A stretch of DNA of 64,000 bases, taken from Eutreptiella sp. 'Long Island Sound 2002' (lineage: Eukaryota > Euglenozoa > Euglenophyceae > Eutreptiales > Eutreptiaceae). Positions 10,996-21,980 of this stretch are shown one piece after another (positions within the stretch are counted from its first letter, which is position 1; each line of letters opens with the position of its first letter). The position numbers and the translations under genes are program-made. The notes beneath the pieces are model-generated. The model did not search any database and was not told the DNA's origin. It worked only from the letters and a program-made list of their open reading frames with translations. The DNA is taken from NCBI GenBank assembly GCA_964036045.1, contig OZ038384.1, positions 26,641,771 through 26,705,770 on the forward strand. The letters run 5' to 3'.

Positions 10996-11908
10996 TGCCT
11001 TTCTCTCGGGACAGCCTTACCGAGCTTAACATGACGCTCGTGCGTTTGACCGGGGCCAAGAGTTTGCGGGACCCTTTGGTCTCCCAACTCCTTGGTGAGT
11101 TGGTGGCCTCATCCCCTTTGGCCCGGGGCCGATGGTCCGAGGCCATGGTGGTTGGCTACCCCTCCCTTATTCGTACTAAGCAAGTGGAGACGGTGAAGCA
11201 ATATGCCTCCCCCCTCTTCCCGGCCCCGGACCTCATCGGCCTCCTCATGGACTTGAACGTCCCCAAGGTTGGCTTCCGGCACGTGTCGGACTACATGAGC
11301 CGCCGGGGGTCGGCCTACTCGGCTGCAACGGGCCTCCCGTTCCCCCCCATCCCCACTCGGGAAGCGTTCACGGACGCGTGGAAGGAGTTGGTCACCCCCC
11401 ATGACCTACGACCACCCGTGTCCGTCCCCGATCCCCCCGCGAGTGGGCGCTCTTGGCCGCTACCCTCATGGGGATCGGTACGTCCAATCACGCCCATTGC
11501 TAGTGGACACCATCGATTGGACAAGGCCCCTCACCTACATTGTGCGTGGGGATGCGTACCCGTGCGCCGGTGGTAGTTGGACCCAACTCTCCATTGGGCT
11601 CCTCAACCACGGCGCGCGGGGCCGCACACCCGCGTACTTGTGGGTGATAGGGATGGCCGTGTGCGGGGAAAAGGACATGGCGGCACTTGCAACGATATGG
11701 GCCGACAACTTGAAGGTTTGTGGCCCATTCGTTGTTTATTAGTTTTTGCGTTTTTTGCGTTAATTTCTCGAGATTAATATCTTGTTTTCGGTTAATATTA
11801 ACGCCGACTGAAAAATTAACTTAATATTAATCTCGAGAAATTAATGTAAATATTAACACATGTTTTTTTGCAGGTGTTGAAGTCTATTGATAACCGCAAG
11901 GGGTTCTA
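10996..11908 (+). pseudogene. Element X1 transposase-like gene, frameshifted
   Basis: The first frame starts at ATG 10,996 (MPFSRDSLTELNMTLVRLTG) and is colinear with 17,373 onward in X2 and 63,510 onward in X3. A frameshift near 11,480 moves the reading to the frame containing RPLTYIVRGDAYPCAGGSW and LWVIGMAVCGEKDMA. The exon ends at AACTTGAAG/GTTTGT (about 11,715). The next exon begins after TTTTTTGCAG near 11,873, reads VLKSIDNRKGF and then stops. X2 shares the donor position. The invariant Asp in RGD(A/G)YPC is a good candidate for the first catalytic Asp of a DDE transposase. The C-terminal two thirds of the protein are absent in X1. Confidence 0.6.
11759..11862. repeat. AT-rich inverted repeat inside the X1 intron
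   Basis: TTAATTTCTCGAGATTAATAT near 11,760 is mirrored by the reverse-complementary TAATCTCGAGAAATTAA near 11,829-11,845. It forms a long imperfect hairpin that fills most of the intron. Similar TTAATATT-rich blocks recur at 12.68-12.83, 13.54-13.65 and 14.58-14.70 kb. Confidence 0.6.
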
Positions 11909-12059
11909 GTGGGCAACACCTAGGGAGCCCGGTGAGCTAGCCATTCGGGATGACCACCCCCTAGTGCACCGCTTCATTGGCGCCTCTAGATGGCCAATAG
12001 TGGGGTCTACATACAAAGTATACAACATCAATGCACCTTTTCTTGTATGGAATGGGAAG

Positions 12060-12074
12060 AAACGCGCACGCACG

Positions 12075-12126
<52 letters not shown>

Positions 12127-12560
12127 ATGAGGTCGGCACCCCCCCACACACCCAACCCCTCCCACACACATCCGTCCTTGCTCCTTCCTCTCTCCTCCCG
12201 TTGCCCTTGCGCTTAAGGTTTGAGAGGGTATTCCCTTTCTTTCCACAGGTTATTTTTTTGAAGAAACGATTGAAAATTGTTGAAGATCGTTGACAATTGA
12301 GCAAGGGGAAGAAGGTTACAGGTATGTGTGTGTGTGTGTGTGTGTGTGTGCATGCATGTGTGTCCACTGTGGCTAGTTTCGAGGTTGTAGAATGCCCCAA
12401 CGGAGATAAAAGGGGCTAGTTCAGGGTTATGGTTCCTAGGGCTTTGGTGTGTGGGTGTGTGGGTTCGTTGGGCTGTGGTGTGTGGACCTATGGTACGTCT
12501 CGGTGTGGTTTCTAGGGCTGTGGTGTGTGGGGGTGTGATGTTTGGGGCTGTGCTGTGTTT
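12060..12560 (+). repeat. Left arm of a large inverted duplication in X1
   Basis: It contains a CACG/CA microsatellite (12,064-12,122), a unique block (about 12,126-12,320), a GT microsatellite (12,325-12,350) and a TGTGG-type stretch (12,430-12,560). The unique block matches the reverse complement of 14,243-14,430 at roughly 85 percent by eye. Shared stretches include CTCCTCCCGTTGCCCTTG and GGTTATTTTTTTGAAG. Confidence 0.75.
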
Positions 12561-12849
12561 GGCTGTGGTCCCCCCCCCCCGCCGCCAGTATGCAAACCCC
12601 CCACACCCCTAAAGCCCCCCCCCCCCCCCGGAAGTCTCCCGCCGCCCCGGATGCCTGAAATGGTGAGGTGGTTGTACGTTATGCACTTTTTTTCACGTTA
12701 ATTTTTATGTCGCTTTCGTTAATTTTTCGAGATTAATGCTAACGCTCGCGTGGATTAGTAATTAATATATTAATGAATTTTTGGCTCGATAATATTAATT
12801 TCCAAAAATTATTTTAGGGGGTGAAAAATTAACTTTTGGTTTTTTGTGT

Positions 12850-13515
12850 TTTTTTTGGACCGCACACCCCCAGCATCCCACAGCCCCACACCACAAACCC
12901 CAAACCCCCACAGCGGCACCCCCCACAGCCCCAAGCACCGCAGCCCCAAAGGGCACCGTGCCCGGCATACTATGTCCCCACAGTCCAACAACCCATAGCC
13001 CCACACCCCACAGCCCCAAGCACCACAATCCAAATTGTCACAGCACGGCACGCCACAGCCCCACACCCTACAACCCAATCAACCATGGCCCAACACACCA
13101 CAACATCCCACCCCACAGCCCCATGCCCCACTGCCCCACACAACAAAACCGCACACACAGCCCCATGCACCACAGCCCTGCACACCACAGCCCCAAACGC
13201 ACCGCCTTGCATCCCACAACCCCACACCACACAGCTCCACATGCCACAGGCCCACACCCCGCAGGCGCAAGCACCACAGCCCCAAACATGCCACAGCCCC
13301 ACACCCTGCAGCCCAACACACCACAGCCCTACACCCCACAGGGCCATACGCCTGAGCCCACACGCCACAGCCCCACACACCACAACCCCACAGGCCACGG
13401 CCCCACAGACCCCAGCCCTGTACACTGCATCGCCGCACCCCACAACCCCACACACCCTAGCCAGACACCCCAAAGGCCTACACACCACAAGCGCACACAC
13501 CACAGCCCCACATTG
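12850..13515 (+). repeat. CCCCACA-type minisatellite
   Basis: This is a degenerate tandem repeat of CCCCACA/CACCACAGC units, open in several frames on both strands and giving Pro/His/Thr/Ala-rich or Gly/Val/Cys/Trp-rich translations. The multi-frame openness comes from composition and is no evidence for a gene. It is the spacer of the inverted duplication in X1. A second block of the same type lies at 13,690-14,095. Confidence 0.85.
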
Positions 13516-13959
13516 CCCCCATTGTTTCCGTTTAATTTTCAGACCGCCGGTCTTAATTTCTTGAGATTAATGTTTAATTTTTGGACCGGCGTTCCAAATA
13601 TTAAAAATTAACCAATAATATTAACTTACCAGAAATTAAAAAGTCGTCCCAAAAATTAGTTATGCCCCCCAGTCCCTCGTGCACTGATTTTCTTCACCCA
13701 CAATGCACCACAACCCACCATAGGGCTGCAATGCACCCCCACAGCACCCCCCCCCCCCCCCACCCCATGCAACAGCCCCACACACCACAACACGTGACAC
13801 CGAACCCCACACATGTCCACCACACACCCTTATACCACAGCCGTACCCACCACAACCCCACACCACATCCCCACAGACCACAACCCTAGAAACCTTAGCT
13901 GCACACACCAGAATCCTAGAAACCACCCCCCCACGTAGCACAGCCCCAAACATCACACC

Positions 13960-14208
13960 CCCACACACCACAGCCCTAGAAACCACACCGAGACGTACCA
14001 TAGGTTCACACACCACAGCCCCACAAACCCACACACCCACACACCACAGCCCTAGGAACCATAACCCTAGACCCCATAGCCCCAAACATCACACACCACA
14101 ATACCAAGGGGGGTGGGGTGGCATTGCCAATGAAACCTGAACTAGCCCCTTTATCTCCTTTGGGGCATTCTACAACCTAGAAACTAGCCACAATGGACAC
14201 ACATGCAT

Positions 14209-14243
<35 letters not shown>

Positions 14244-14515
14244 CAACCTTCGTCTCCTTGCTCAATTTTCAATGATCTTCAACAATTTTCAATTTTTCCT
14301 TCAAAAAAATAACCTCTGGAAAGAAGGGGCCCTCCCAAACCTTGAGAGCAAGGGCAACGGGAGGAGAGATGAAGGAGCAAGGAGGGATGTGTGTGGCACA
14401 GTTCGGGTGTGTGGGGGTGCCAATATCATTGTGTGTGTGTGTGTGTGTGTGTATGTGTGTGTGTGTGTGTGTGTCTCTGTGTGTGTGTGCAGAAAAAGGG
14501 GAAGGGGGGATATCC
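13960..14515 (-). repeat. Right arm of the X1 inverted duplication
   Basis: This is the reverse-orientation counterpart of 12,060-12,560: a CCACA stretch, an AC microsatellite at about 14,210-14,240, the unique block 14,243-14,430 and a GT microsatellite at 14,431-14,490. The order and inversion match the left arm, so the interior of X1 could fold into a stem of about 450-500 bp. Confidence 0.75.
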
Positions 14516-15642
14516 ATTTTGGTAAGGCACAACAATTATGCATGCCCCCTAGCATGTTTGGCTTGTTGTTGTGCATTTTTGTGGAGGGTTAATGTTTGGA
14601 GAATAGGGTTAATATTTGTGAGATTAATATTAATGCTGGCGACTCTTTAATTTTTAACTTTTCAAATATTAATCCAAAATCTAAAAACAAAAATTAAAGC
14701 CGAGAGCCATTTTAACATTTTGAAACAACCACGTGGGCAGGACCCCCCCACCAACCCCCGGGGGGAAATGACACCCAAGCCCGTAAGGCAACCCATGGGG
14801 GTCATAATTTTCAGAGCAAACCCCCTAACCCCCCCTGAAAACATTGAAACTTGAGATTACCGTGTTATTTTTTGGCCAAATATTAAAAATATTGACTTTA
14901 ATTTGGGCCACTAGGGACATCGCAAGGACAAGGATTCCAAAAAATCACCCTCTGCCTACATGGACACGGGAGTTTGAAGGCTTTGAGGTTAGAAGAGACA
15001 CTCCTTTGCCATAAGAGGAAAGCTAGCAGAGCTTCATCAAGTGCAGACCGCAACCAGTAGTGTCACAACAACCAGTGAACGGATGGCGCTCCTACTAGAG
15101 CATATTGCGGAGGATCTAGATGCAGCCCTGCTCACCCATACTCAGAACATGTTGGCTGAAATTGGTATTACTGCTGATGAAGGCTATGTGGTCGGTTCGA
15201 CGTTTCGACGGTATCCGTTTTCGTTATACATTACGGTAAGCGTGTCTTTTTGCCTACCTCTTGTTGTCATAAGGTTACTGTAGCCGAGCGTTGGGCAAGG
15301 TTGGGCAAGCTTGTCAAATTCATTGGGCAGCCAGCTGTTGACGCAGTTTACGGGGTGAAGAAGCGAGATGTTCAACCGGCGCTTGGGGTATTCAAAGAGT
15401 GCGAAGGATTAATGCTTGACAGACTGTCAAGCATTGTCCTCTACATGTCGGGTACTAAAAGCACAATACTGGGAATCAAACGTGAAGTGAAGTTGGGCAT
15501 AGTTGAGCAGTTGTGGGGGTGGCATGTGCTCCTTTCGGATGCGGTCACTAAGGGGTTTGTGCACGAGTCCAGGGGTATGTGGCATTATTCTGCACTATGA
15601 GTGCTAGTGGTTTCGTAGTCTTTATTTCGTTGCTGACGCTGA

Positions 15643-15664
15643 GCAGGGGGAAATTTTGCCCACG
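15643..15664. repeat. Palindrome copy inside famC copy 1 intron 2
   Basis: One decayed copy (GGGGGAAATTTTGCCC, centre 15,653) lies 79 bp into the intron. The matching intron of famC copy 2 also contains one copy. Confidence 0.65.
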
Positions 15665-17372
15665 TCTCTCGATTTTCGTTCATAAGCATACCATTTTTTA
15701 ATTGCCTCATCCGTCTCCTGTGTATACCCCCTGTAGCAAATCTCGGAACTGTGACTATGTGCAAAGAACAATGTCGTATTATGGCCCATATCCGGGTGCT
15801 GTATGGCAGCTGGGTGTGGAGTCCTGAGTCCCCTTGGCCACTGTGGGCTTGTGCTGTCAAGGCGGTCTTTTGGACCTCGGACCTTTACCAAGGGTTACGT
15901 GACAGGCTTCGCAAGCCCCGTGTGACAGCAAGTGTTGAGAATGCTGACGGTGGGCATCTGAGTTTTAAGTTGGGTGATACCATTATTCAGTCAAACAGAG
16001 GGAAAGTTGTGAAGCAGGAGGGTAGAGTTGAGCTACTCCCTTTGTGGGCAGGTTGCCTTGTTCTCAGCTCTATTAGTGCACTGCCATTTGTCTGCATCTT
16101 GATTGAAGTCTCACGTATGTGTACGCCGGCCGTGCACAATATTGTGGGACAATTTGTATTGAATGGTATTTCGGTAGTAGTCATTGGTGAGACTGCCGAT
16201 GTTCGGGCCTGTGTTAGCAACCTGAAGCTAGCCTGTACCGAGGAATTTTTCCAAGCCGATGTTTACGTGTACAACCTGTCCAAGCCATCAGCACTGTACA
16301 GCATGGGACAGACTGCTCTTGCAGTCTGTAGTCTGCACCGGTTTTTTGCACGCCCACCCCAATATTTCTTATATTCAGGGCCCTCTGAAGAGTGTCATTC
16401 CTGTTGAAGTGTTCTTGCATTTGTTGTATGCATTAGATTTGATTCAGCAAAATAGGACATGGGTAATGGTCTGCACAGAGCACCCAGATTTTTCTGCAGC
16501 CTTGTCCATTCAAAGCATGTTCCTTGTGGGCATTGCAGTTGCATACTCGTCTCAGGAGAAGTCTGTCCGTGAGTCATTTGTTACCGATTTGAGGGCTGCT
16601 GTGTCGAACTGCGACACTGTGGCGCCAATATAGTGGGAACGAATCTGTGAAGACCTTGCAGATGGTTTTCTAGTGGATTGGACGGGAAGGAGGTATGTAG
16701 AACAAGAAGAGGAGGCCACACAACTAGAGGAAGAGGACGGTGAGTCCCAGAAACGCCCCCCCCCCCCCTCTCAAAGTCAACCGGCAAGCAGGGGGACGGC
16801 ACACCCGCCAAGGCCAAAAAACCAAAGGGTGGAGCAAGCCCCTCACAACAAAGCCCCAAGGCTGCCCTTGGTACGCGTTTGAAACCCAATGTTGTTCCCG
16901 ACTAGAATGTTCCCAATGGGAACAATTCCCACCGGAACAATTTCTTTGGGAACACCACTGGAACAAGTGTCGCAGGCCAGATAACCAGATCCATCACCAT
17001 GAGTTTCCAAGTTCGTAAATGATGTTTTTTGTCTCTTTCTTGCATGTGTAACGCGTCCAAGGCTTGTCTTTCCCATCGGGGCCATGTTGACATATTGTGG
17101 GCCGTTGGTGCCACCTTCCACTAGGTTTACACATTTCGAACTTTTCGTATCCATTTGCAAGCCTGCTGTTCCTTGTAGTTTAGACGCAGCGTTGTATGAC
17201 TTTTCAACGTTGGCGTCCCCGTTTTCCCGTTTGATTTGTGCATTGTGGCCATGCCTAGGGTCCCATTTTGGTATTTGTTCCTTGCCTGAATGCTCCGTCG
17301 GTCTACGAGCATCTTCCCCTAGAGGTATGGATTGCCAAATTTTGCTTCGTAGTTCATTGTTGTAGCTTCATC

Positions 17373-19235
17373 ATGCCTAGATCGCAAACCCGCGTTGCGC
17401 AACTAACCACCCACCTCGTCCATTTGGCTAGTGCTGTTAGCCTCCGGGACGGGGATCTTGTTGGGGAGCTCATAGCGGAATGGGCCATCTCCTCTCCACA
17501 CGCCCGCCGCCAATTTGCGGTGGCCATGCGCTTGGCCCAACCAAGCTGTGTACGAGAGATACAGTAGGGGGCAATCGCCAAGTACGCCTCCGAGGTCCTC
17601 CCCCCGGATGAGTGTTGCGAGCTCATCCTCAACCTCCGTGCGCCCAAATCCGCTTGGCGCAGGCTCTCGGAAGTGTACACCCTCCGGGGGCTGAAGTACA
17701 CCACGACCACGGGCCCTCCATTCGCCCTTCCGATTTGCCCTGAGAGGGCTTTCCAGCAGCGCTGGCAAGATCTAGTGGCCCCCTTGGAGCTCGCCCCTGC
17801 GGTGAGCACTTCGGATCCCAAGGCCACGGGCATCGGTTGGCCGTGGGCATCATGGCTGCGCTACATTGCTAGCCAACCCTTGTTGTGCCGCATGTTCGAT
17901 TGGTCGTTCCCCCTGACTTTCATTGTCAGGGGGGATGGCTACCCCTGCGCAGGCGGGGAGTGGTCCCAATTGTTTGTGTCCATCGCCAACATGGGCCTTT
18001 GGGGACGAATTCCCGCCTGCGTGTGGGTCATCGGCCTCGCAATCTGCGGGGACAAAGCGATGGCGATCCTAGCAACCCTTTGGGAAGACAATATTAAGGT
18101 GTGCCGCGTACACACCGTGTTGTTCGGGCGACGTTCCGATAACTTGTTCCGGCGACGTTCCGGCGACGTTCAAGTGTTTCGTTGGAACCGCCACCGAAAC
18201 AATCTGGTTCCAACAAAATTGACGTTTTTTTCTTAGGCCATCCAGGTGGTCGTGGACACCCAGCGGGTGGTCTTCAATTCCAATGCGGAAGCGGCCGCTG
18301 CCTGGCTTGGTGGTAATTCCCCGTGGGTGCGCCGCATTATCGGGATCACACCGGCCCCACAAGTGGGGTCACTATACAACGAGGGGATTTGGGACTCCGA
18401 CGCCGCTGTGTGGCGGGGCAAAGACGTGGTCCGGACCACCGAGTCGAACCACGCACAGCGGACGTCCTTTTTGTCGGGAACACCATCGCTGAAGGCCGCA
18501 GGTTGTTCCGTGGAACCAGTGGTGCTTATTGCCCGGTGCCGCGTTGTCATGTGCTTTCTGCAACGTTGCATGGCGATGGGCCGGTTGCAAATGACCAACA
18601 TTGAGCGGTTGGCGGGAGAACGGCTGGCCGGGGGCGATGAGGTGTCCCGTGCGGCGATTTAGGCGGTATTGCATGAGCATCGCACTGGGTGCCGCCTAGG
18701 CAAGGATTGTTCCCCGGATGGTGAGGAGACGTCACGCCTGTTTGCGGCCTCCCCCGATGTTGCATTGTTGCTGTCGGTTGGGCCGGAGGAGCCCCTCTAT
18801 AGGGCTGTGATGGGGATGGCGAAGCTTTTGAAGGACCTGTACCACACCTATCAGGTGGGTACGCGTCCCCAATGCCGGCTAGCGGCGGCTGCCTTTTGGG
18901 AGCATTGTGCTCCTAGGTCCGCGTCCCATTACCTCCTGTTCCTAGAGGAGGATGCGGATCGGGTATTGGACGACATTTGGCCGTTCGGATTGGCAATGTT
19001 CTCCAATGACATTGTCCAAAGCCTTAACCGCTTCCTGAAGCAAGCTTTCAACGAACACAGTGCCCGGGGCGGTGGCGGGCAAACGGCTACTGGGACCGCC
19101 AGCTGCAGTCGCTTGCAGGCATCCATTGATTCGGACGCCGACGCCCTGCGGCAAGTGTTGCAATGGGTTTTCTTGTACTTTCACATTCATCTCCACCAAC
19201 ATGATGCTGCTCGACATGTGCCTTGTGTTCCCAGG
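17373..19235 (+). pseudogene. Element X2 DDE-like transposase candidate, two in-frame stops
   Basis: This is the fullest copy of the X transposase-like gene. Exon 1 runs from ATG 17,373 to about 18,099, with an in-frame TAG at 17,565. It contains PLTFIVRGDGYPCAGGEW and CVWVIGLAICGDKAMA. The donor follows GACAATATTAAG. The intron (about 18,100-18,236) is full of GTTCCGGCGACGTTC repeats and ends TTTTCTTAG. Exon 2 reads AIQVVVDTQRVVFNSN and NSPWVRRIIGI, with one in-frame TAG at 18,660. It then continues YRAVMGMAKLLKDLYHTY and FGLAMFSNDIVQSLNRFLKQ. The Asp of RGDGYPC and the position occupied by Q in NDIVQSLNR (where DDE enzymes place Glu) are proposed catalytic sites. This is inference; no superfamily match is asserted. 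Confidence 0.6.
18110..18230. repeat. GTTCCGGCGACGTTCC repeats in an X2 intron
   Basis: Tandem and inverted copies of the unit G-TTCCGGCGACGTTCC fill the intron. The same unit and its reverse complement recur in the second X2 intron (20,588-20,713) and near 22,090-22,140, close to the right end. Related GTTCCC/GGGAAC repeats sit inside the left end (16,895-16,965). Confidence 0.65.
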
Positions 19236-19384
19236 GCTGCACTAGAGACCACCCCCTCTGCACCACCCCCGTTCCTCAGCTCTCTTCTTTCTTCTGCTCC
19301 TATCCATGGCCGCGCCCGTCAGCGCAGATATGATGCAAATGATGTTGGCGCCTCTGAAGGCCACCAAGAATATTCAGGTTTGCG

Positions 19385-19545
19385 AATGGGGTCGGGCTTG
19401 GGTGCGGGTTTGGGTTCGGGTGCGGGTTTGGGCTTGGCTGGGGGTTGGGGCTTGGTAGTGGGCTTGGGCTTGGGTGTGGGTTTGGGCTTGGGTGTGGGTT
19501 TGGGCTTGGGTTTGGGCTGGGGGTTGGGTGTGGGTTCGGGTGCGA
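19385..19545 (+). repeat. GGTTTGGGCTTGGGT-type minisatellite
   Basis: Six- to twelve-base G/T-rich units are repeated for about 160 bp. In one frame they encode alternating Gly/Leu, in another Trp/Val, which marks composition-driven openness. They follow the transposase-like frame of X2. Confidence 0.75.
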
Positions 19546-19967
19546 GAGGGTTTTCGAGGGGAACCGGCGGTTAAGGGAGGCGCAGAAGGCGGTGGAGGTG
19601 CTTCAAAGGGAGTTGCAGGACATGGGTGGGGGGGTGCAGGTGAAACAGGAAGGGGGGGTCAACGACGATGAGATTGTGGAGCTGGGTGAGGTGGTGGTGG
19701 ATGAGAAGGATGAAGAGCCGAGGGCTAACCGGGGGTAAGAGAGAGGAAGAGGAGGGGGGGGGGAGGGGGATGGGGATTGGGAGGGGGAGGGGGATGACGC
19801 CGGCGGCGTGTTGCGCATTACGGATTGGATGCGCAACCGACTTGGCTCATCCTTGGCAGCAAAAGCATCCAATTTTCCCCGGACAAGGGAGATGGTAGGC
19901 CCCCCCCCCCCCTGGACTCGTGTGTCCTAAGAGCCCCCCATCCCACCATTTACACGCTCCGTTGGCT

Positions 19968-21980
19968 ATGCAGCGCTTCCTGCACAAGCAGCCGCGCTAC
20001 AAGGAGCAGCGAGATTGCCGCTGGCGCCGGGAGGAGGGGTCCGCGCCGGGGGGGGTCCCGGTGTCCTGGGTGACCGGGCTAGGGACAGGGCGCACGGCAC
20101 CCCCCCCCCCCCCCAACGACTGGCTCCCCAGCAAGGCGCATGGGGGCAAATTTCTAACCGCGGGCTCTGTTAGTGCGGGGAGTTGCCATTGGCACCTCAT
20201 TTTTGAGCGTTGGGCCGATCACGGCCTTGGCGAGGTGAGGGCGACGCCCCGCAAGGACACCGTCATTCTTCGGGCCAATTGGACCCGAATCCTCCGCGAC
20301 GGCGTCTATGTGGTTGAGGACGAAGGCAAATACCATGGCTTCGTCGTTGGCCAAACGTTGTCGCGGCCTGGTGCCCTACGCGTCAAGTGTGAGGACGACG
20401 CGCAGCGGCACCAACAATCTGCCGCTCGGGCAGTGCTAGCGGAACGGGAGCGCACGCCGACCTCGCAATTGCGGCAAGCGCTGGCGGTAATCAAGGAGAA
20501 CGTGGACACGTGCGTGCGGGTATGCCCCCCCGCAAGCATGTCCACATGGCCAATAGGGCCCAAAAATGCACATGGTTGGCGCGCCGGTGCATTGTTCCGG
20601 CGACGTTCCAAACAGCTTGTGCTGGCGACGTTCCAATCTGTCACCAAAAAACGTTTGAAAAATCTTTTGAACGTCGCCGGGACAGCTTATTGGAACGTCG
20701 CTGGAACACTCATCCTGGCTATCCTCCATGTAGGTGGAGGACATCCAGATCAACCCGTCGGACCCGCGCGCCGTTCGGGTGATCCTTTGGTGGCCAGGAA
20801 CCGATCCACTGCCCATCTATTTGGGTACGTTGCTTCAGCAGTTGCACTTGCAGCCCGTCAACGTGCTCGAGTTCCTCATGGCCATGATGGACTACGTGGC
20901 AGCCCGCGGCAGCGTTCTCGCAACGCGCATCGAGGGGTGGGGCAGCATTGGCGACCCGTCCCCAGCGCCGCCGCACTGCCAACAAGTGGCCGCAGAGCCC
21001 CCCCCCCCCCCCCCGCCCGCGTGTGCACCGCCCGTGCAACCCCAACCCCCGAACCCCCGCCCAGCCCCCCAAACAACAACCAAACCCGAACCCGAACCCG
21101 AACGCCCCCCCCAAGCGGGAACCCAAGAGCGCCCCCAAACCACCCCCCCAAAAAAGGAGGAGGCTCCCGGGGGAGTCCTCTAGCGAGGAGTCGTCCAGCG
21201 ACTCCTCAACGGACTCTTCCTCGGGGTCCACCACTGACTCCTCGGCATTCGAGGAGCCCCAGCCCCGTCCTCCCGGCCAAGGAGCCCACCAAACCCCCTC
21301 GCAAGGCTCCCAAGACAGCCGCGCCCCCCCAACCCAAGTCAAAGGCCAAGCCATAGGCAAGAGGGGGGGGGGGATGCAAATACAAAGCAGGGGAGCAAGT
21401 GTATGTAGTTTTTCGGGACAATGGGGAGTGGGGGATCGAGCAGGGCAAACAGGCCCTTGCCGCGGGTGGCCCCCCCGGGGTTGGGGAGACGTGGACCTCC
21501 TTCCCCAAAGACCCCGAACTCTTCGCCATCCCGAGAGTGTCGGTTTGGAAAACCAAGACACAGGCCAAGAAGTTCCTCGCCAAGATGATGGCGGCCGAGG
21601 AGGAGGACAAGGAGGACGACGCGGACGCGGACGAGGAGAACGACGGGGACGAGAGCAACGACGGGGACGGGGACGGCGACGGGGGAGACGAAGGGGATGG
21701 CCCGGGGGCAGGTTTGGGTGCTACCGGGGCTAACCGGGATGGGGGCGTTGGGGAAGAGGTCGAAGGGGTGGAGGGGGAAAGGACGGAGGTCGAAGGATTG
21801 GAGGGTGAAGGGGTGGTGGGAGAAGGGGTGGAGGGTGAAGGGGTGGTGGGTGAAGGGGTGGAGGGTGAAGGGGTGGTGGGTGAAGGGGTGGTGGTCGGTG
21901 AGGGAGATGGGGGAGATAGTGGGGCGTGTGACAAGAGTTCGGGGGCGCATGCCGGAGCCCTGACCACGCAGGACTTTTAG
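19968..21980 (+). CDS. Second gene of element X2, unknown function
   Basis: From ATG 19,968 (MQRFLHKQPRYKEQRD) the frame runs through GSCHWHLIFERWADHGLGEV, TVILRANWTRILRDG and GKYHGFVVGQTLSRP to ALAVIKENVDT (about 20,510). A palindrome-filled intron ends at TAG 20,731-20,733. The next exon starts VEDIQINPSDPRAVRVILWW and continues LPIYLGTLLQQLHLQPVNVL. A Pro-rich stretch and a Ser/Glu-rich stretch follow, with frame changes at C and G runs. From about 21,378 the frame reads KYKAGEQVYVVFRDNGEWG, FAIPRVSVWKTKTQAKKFL, an Asp/Glu-rich tail and an EGVVGEGVEG repeat, ending at 21,980. The YKAGEQVYVVF stretch resembles small beta-barrel reader domains, but this is weak. A DNA-binding accessory protein of the transposon is a fair guess. 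Confidence 0.4.
21786..21898 (+). repeat. 15/30-bp coding minisatellite
   Basis: Units of GAAGGGGTGGTGGG(A/T) alternating with GAAGGGGTGGAGGGT are repeated at least seven times. They encode EGVVGEGVEG in frame with the end of the X2 second gene. Confidence 0.8.

Larger units (their letters stand above)
10692..14916 (+). mobile_element. TIR element X1 (4.2 kb)
   Basis: It is bounded by perfect 28-bp terminal inverted repeats starting CCCTAGTGGCCCAAAT (10,692-10,719 and 14,889-14,916). The flanking dinucleotide AC is present on both sides (10,690-10,691 and 14,917-14,918), a possible 2-bp target duplication. It lies between famB copy 1 and famC copy 1. Contents from left: a transposase-like pseudogene (10,996-11,908), an AT-rich hairpin in its intron, a large inverted duplication with CA/GT arms, a CCACA-type minisatellite, and AT-rich TTAATATTAA-type blocks. 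Confidence 0.8.

Noticed and set aside
12836-13611. Long Pro/His/Thr-rich proteins of about 240-255 residues
   Set aside because: Both are readings of the CCCCACA minisatellite, and the opposite strand is equally open in several frames.
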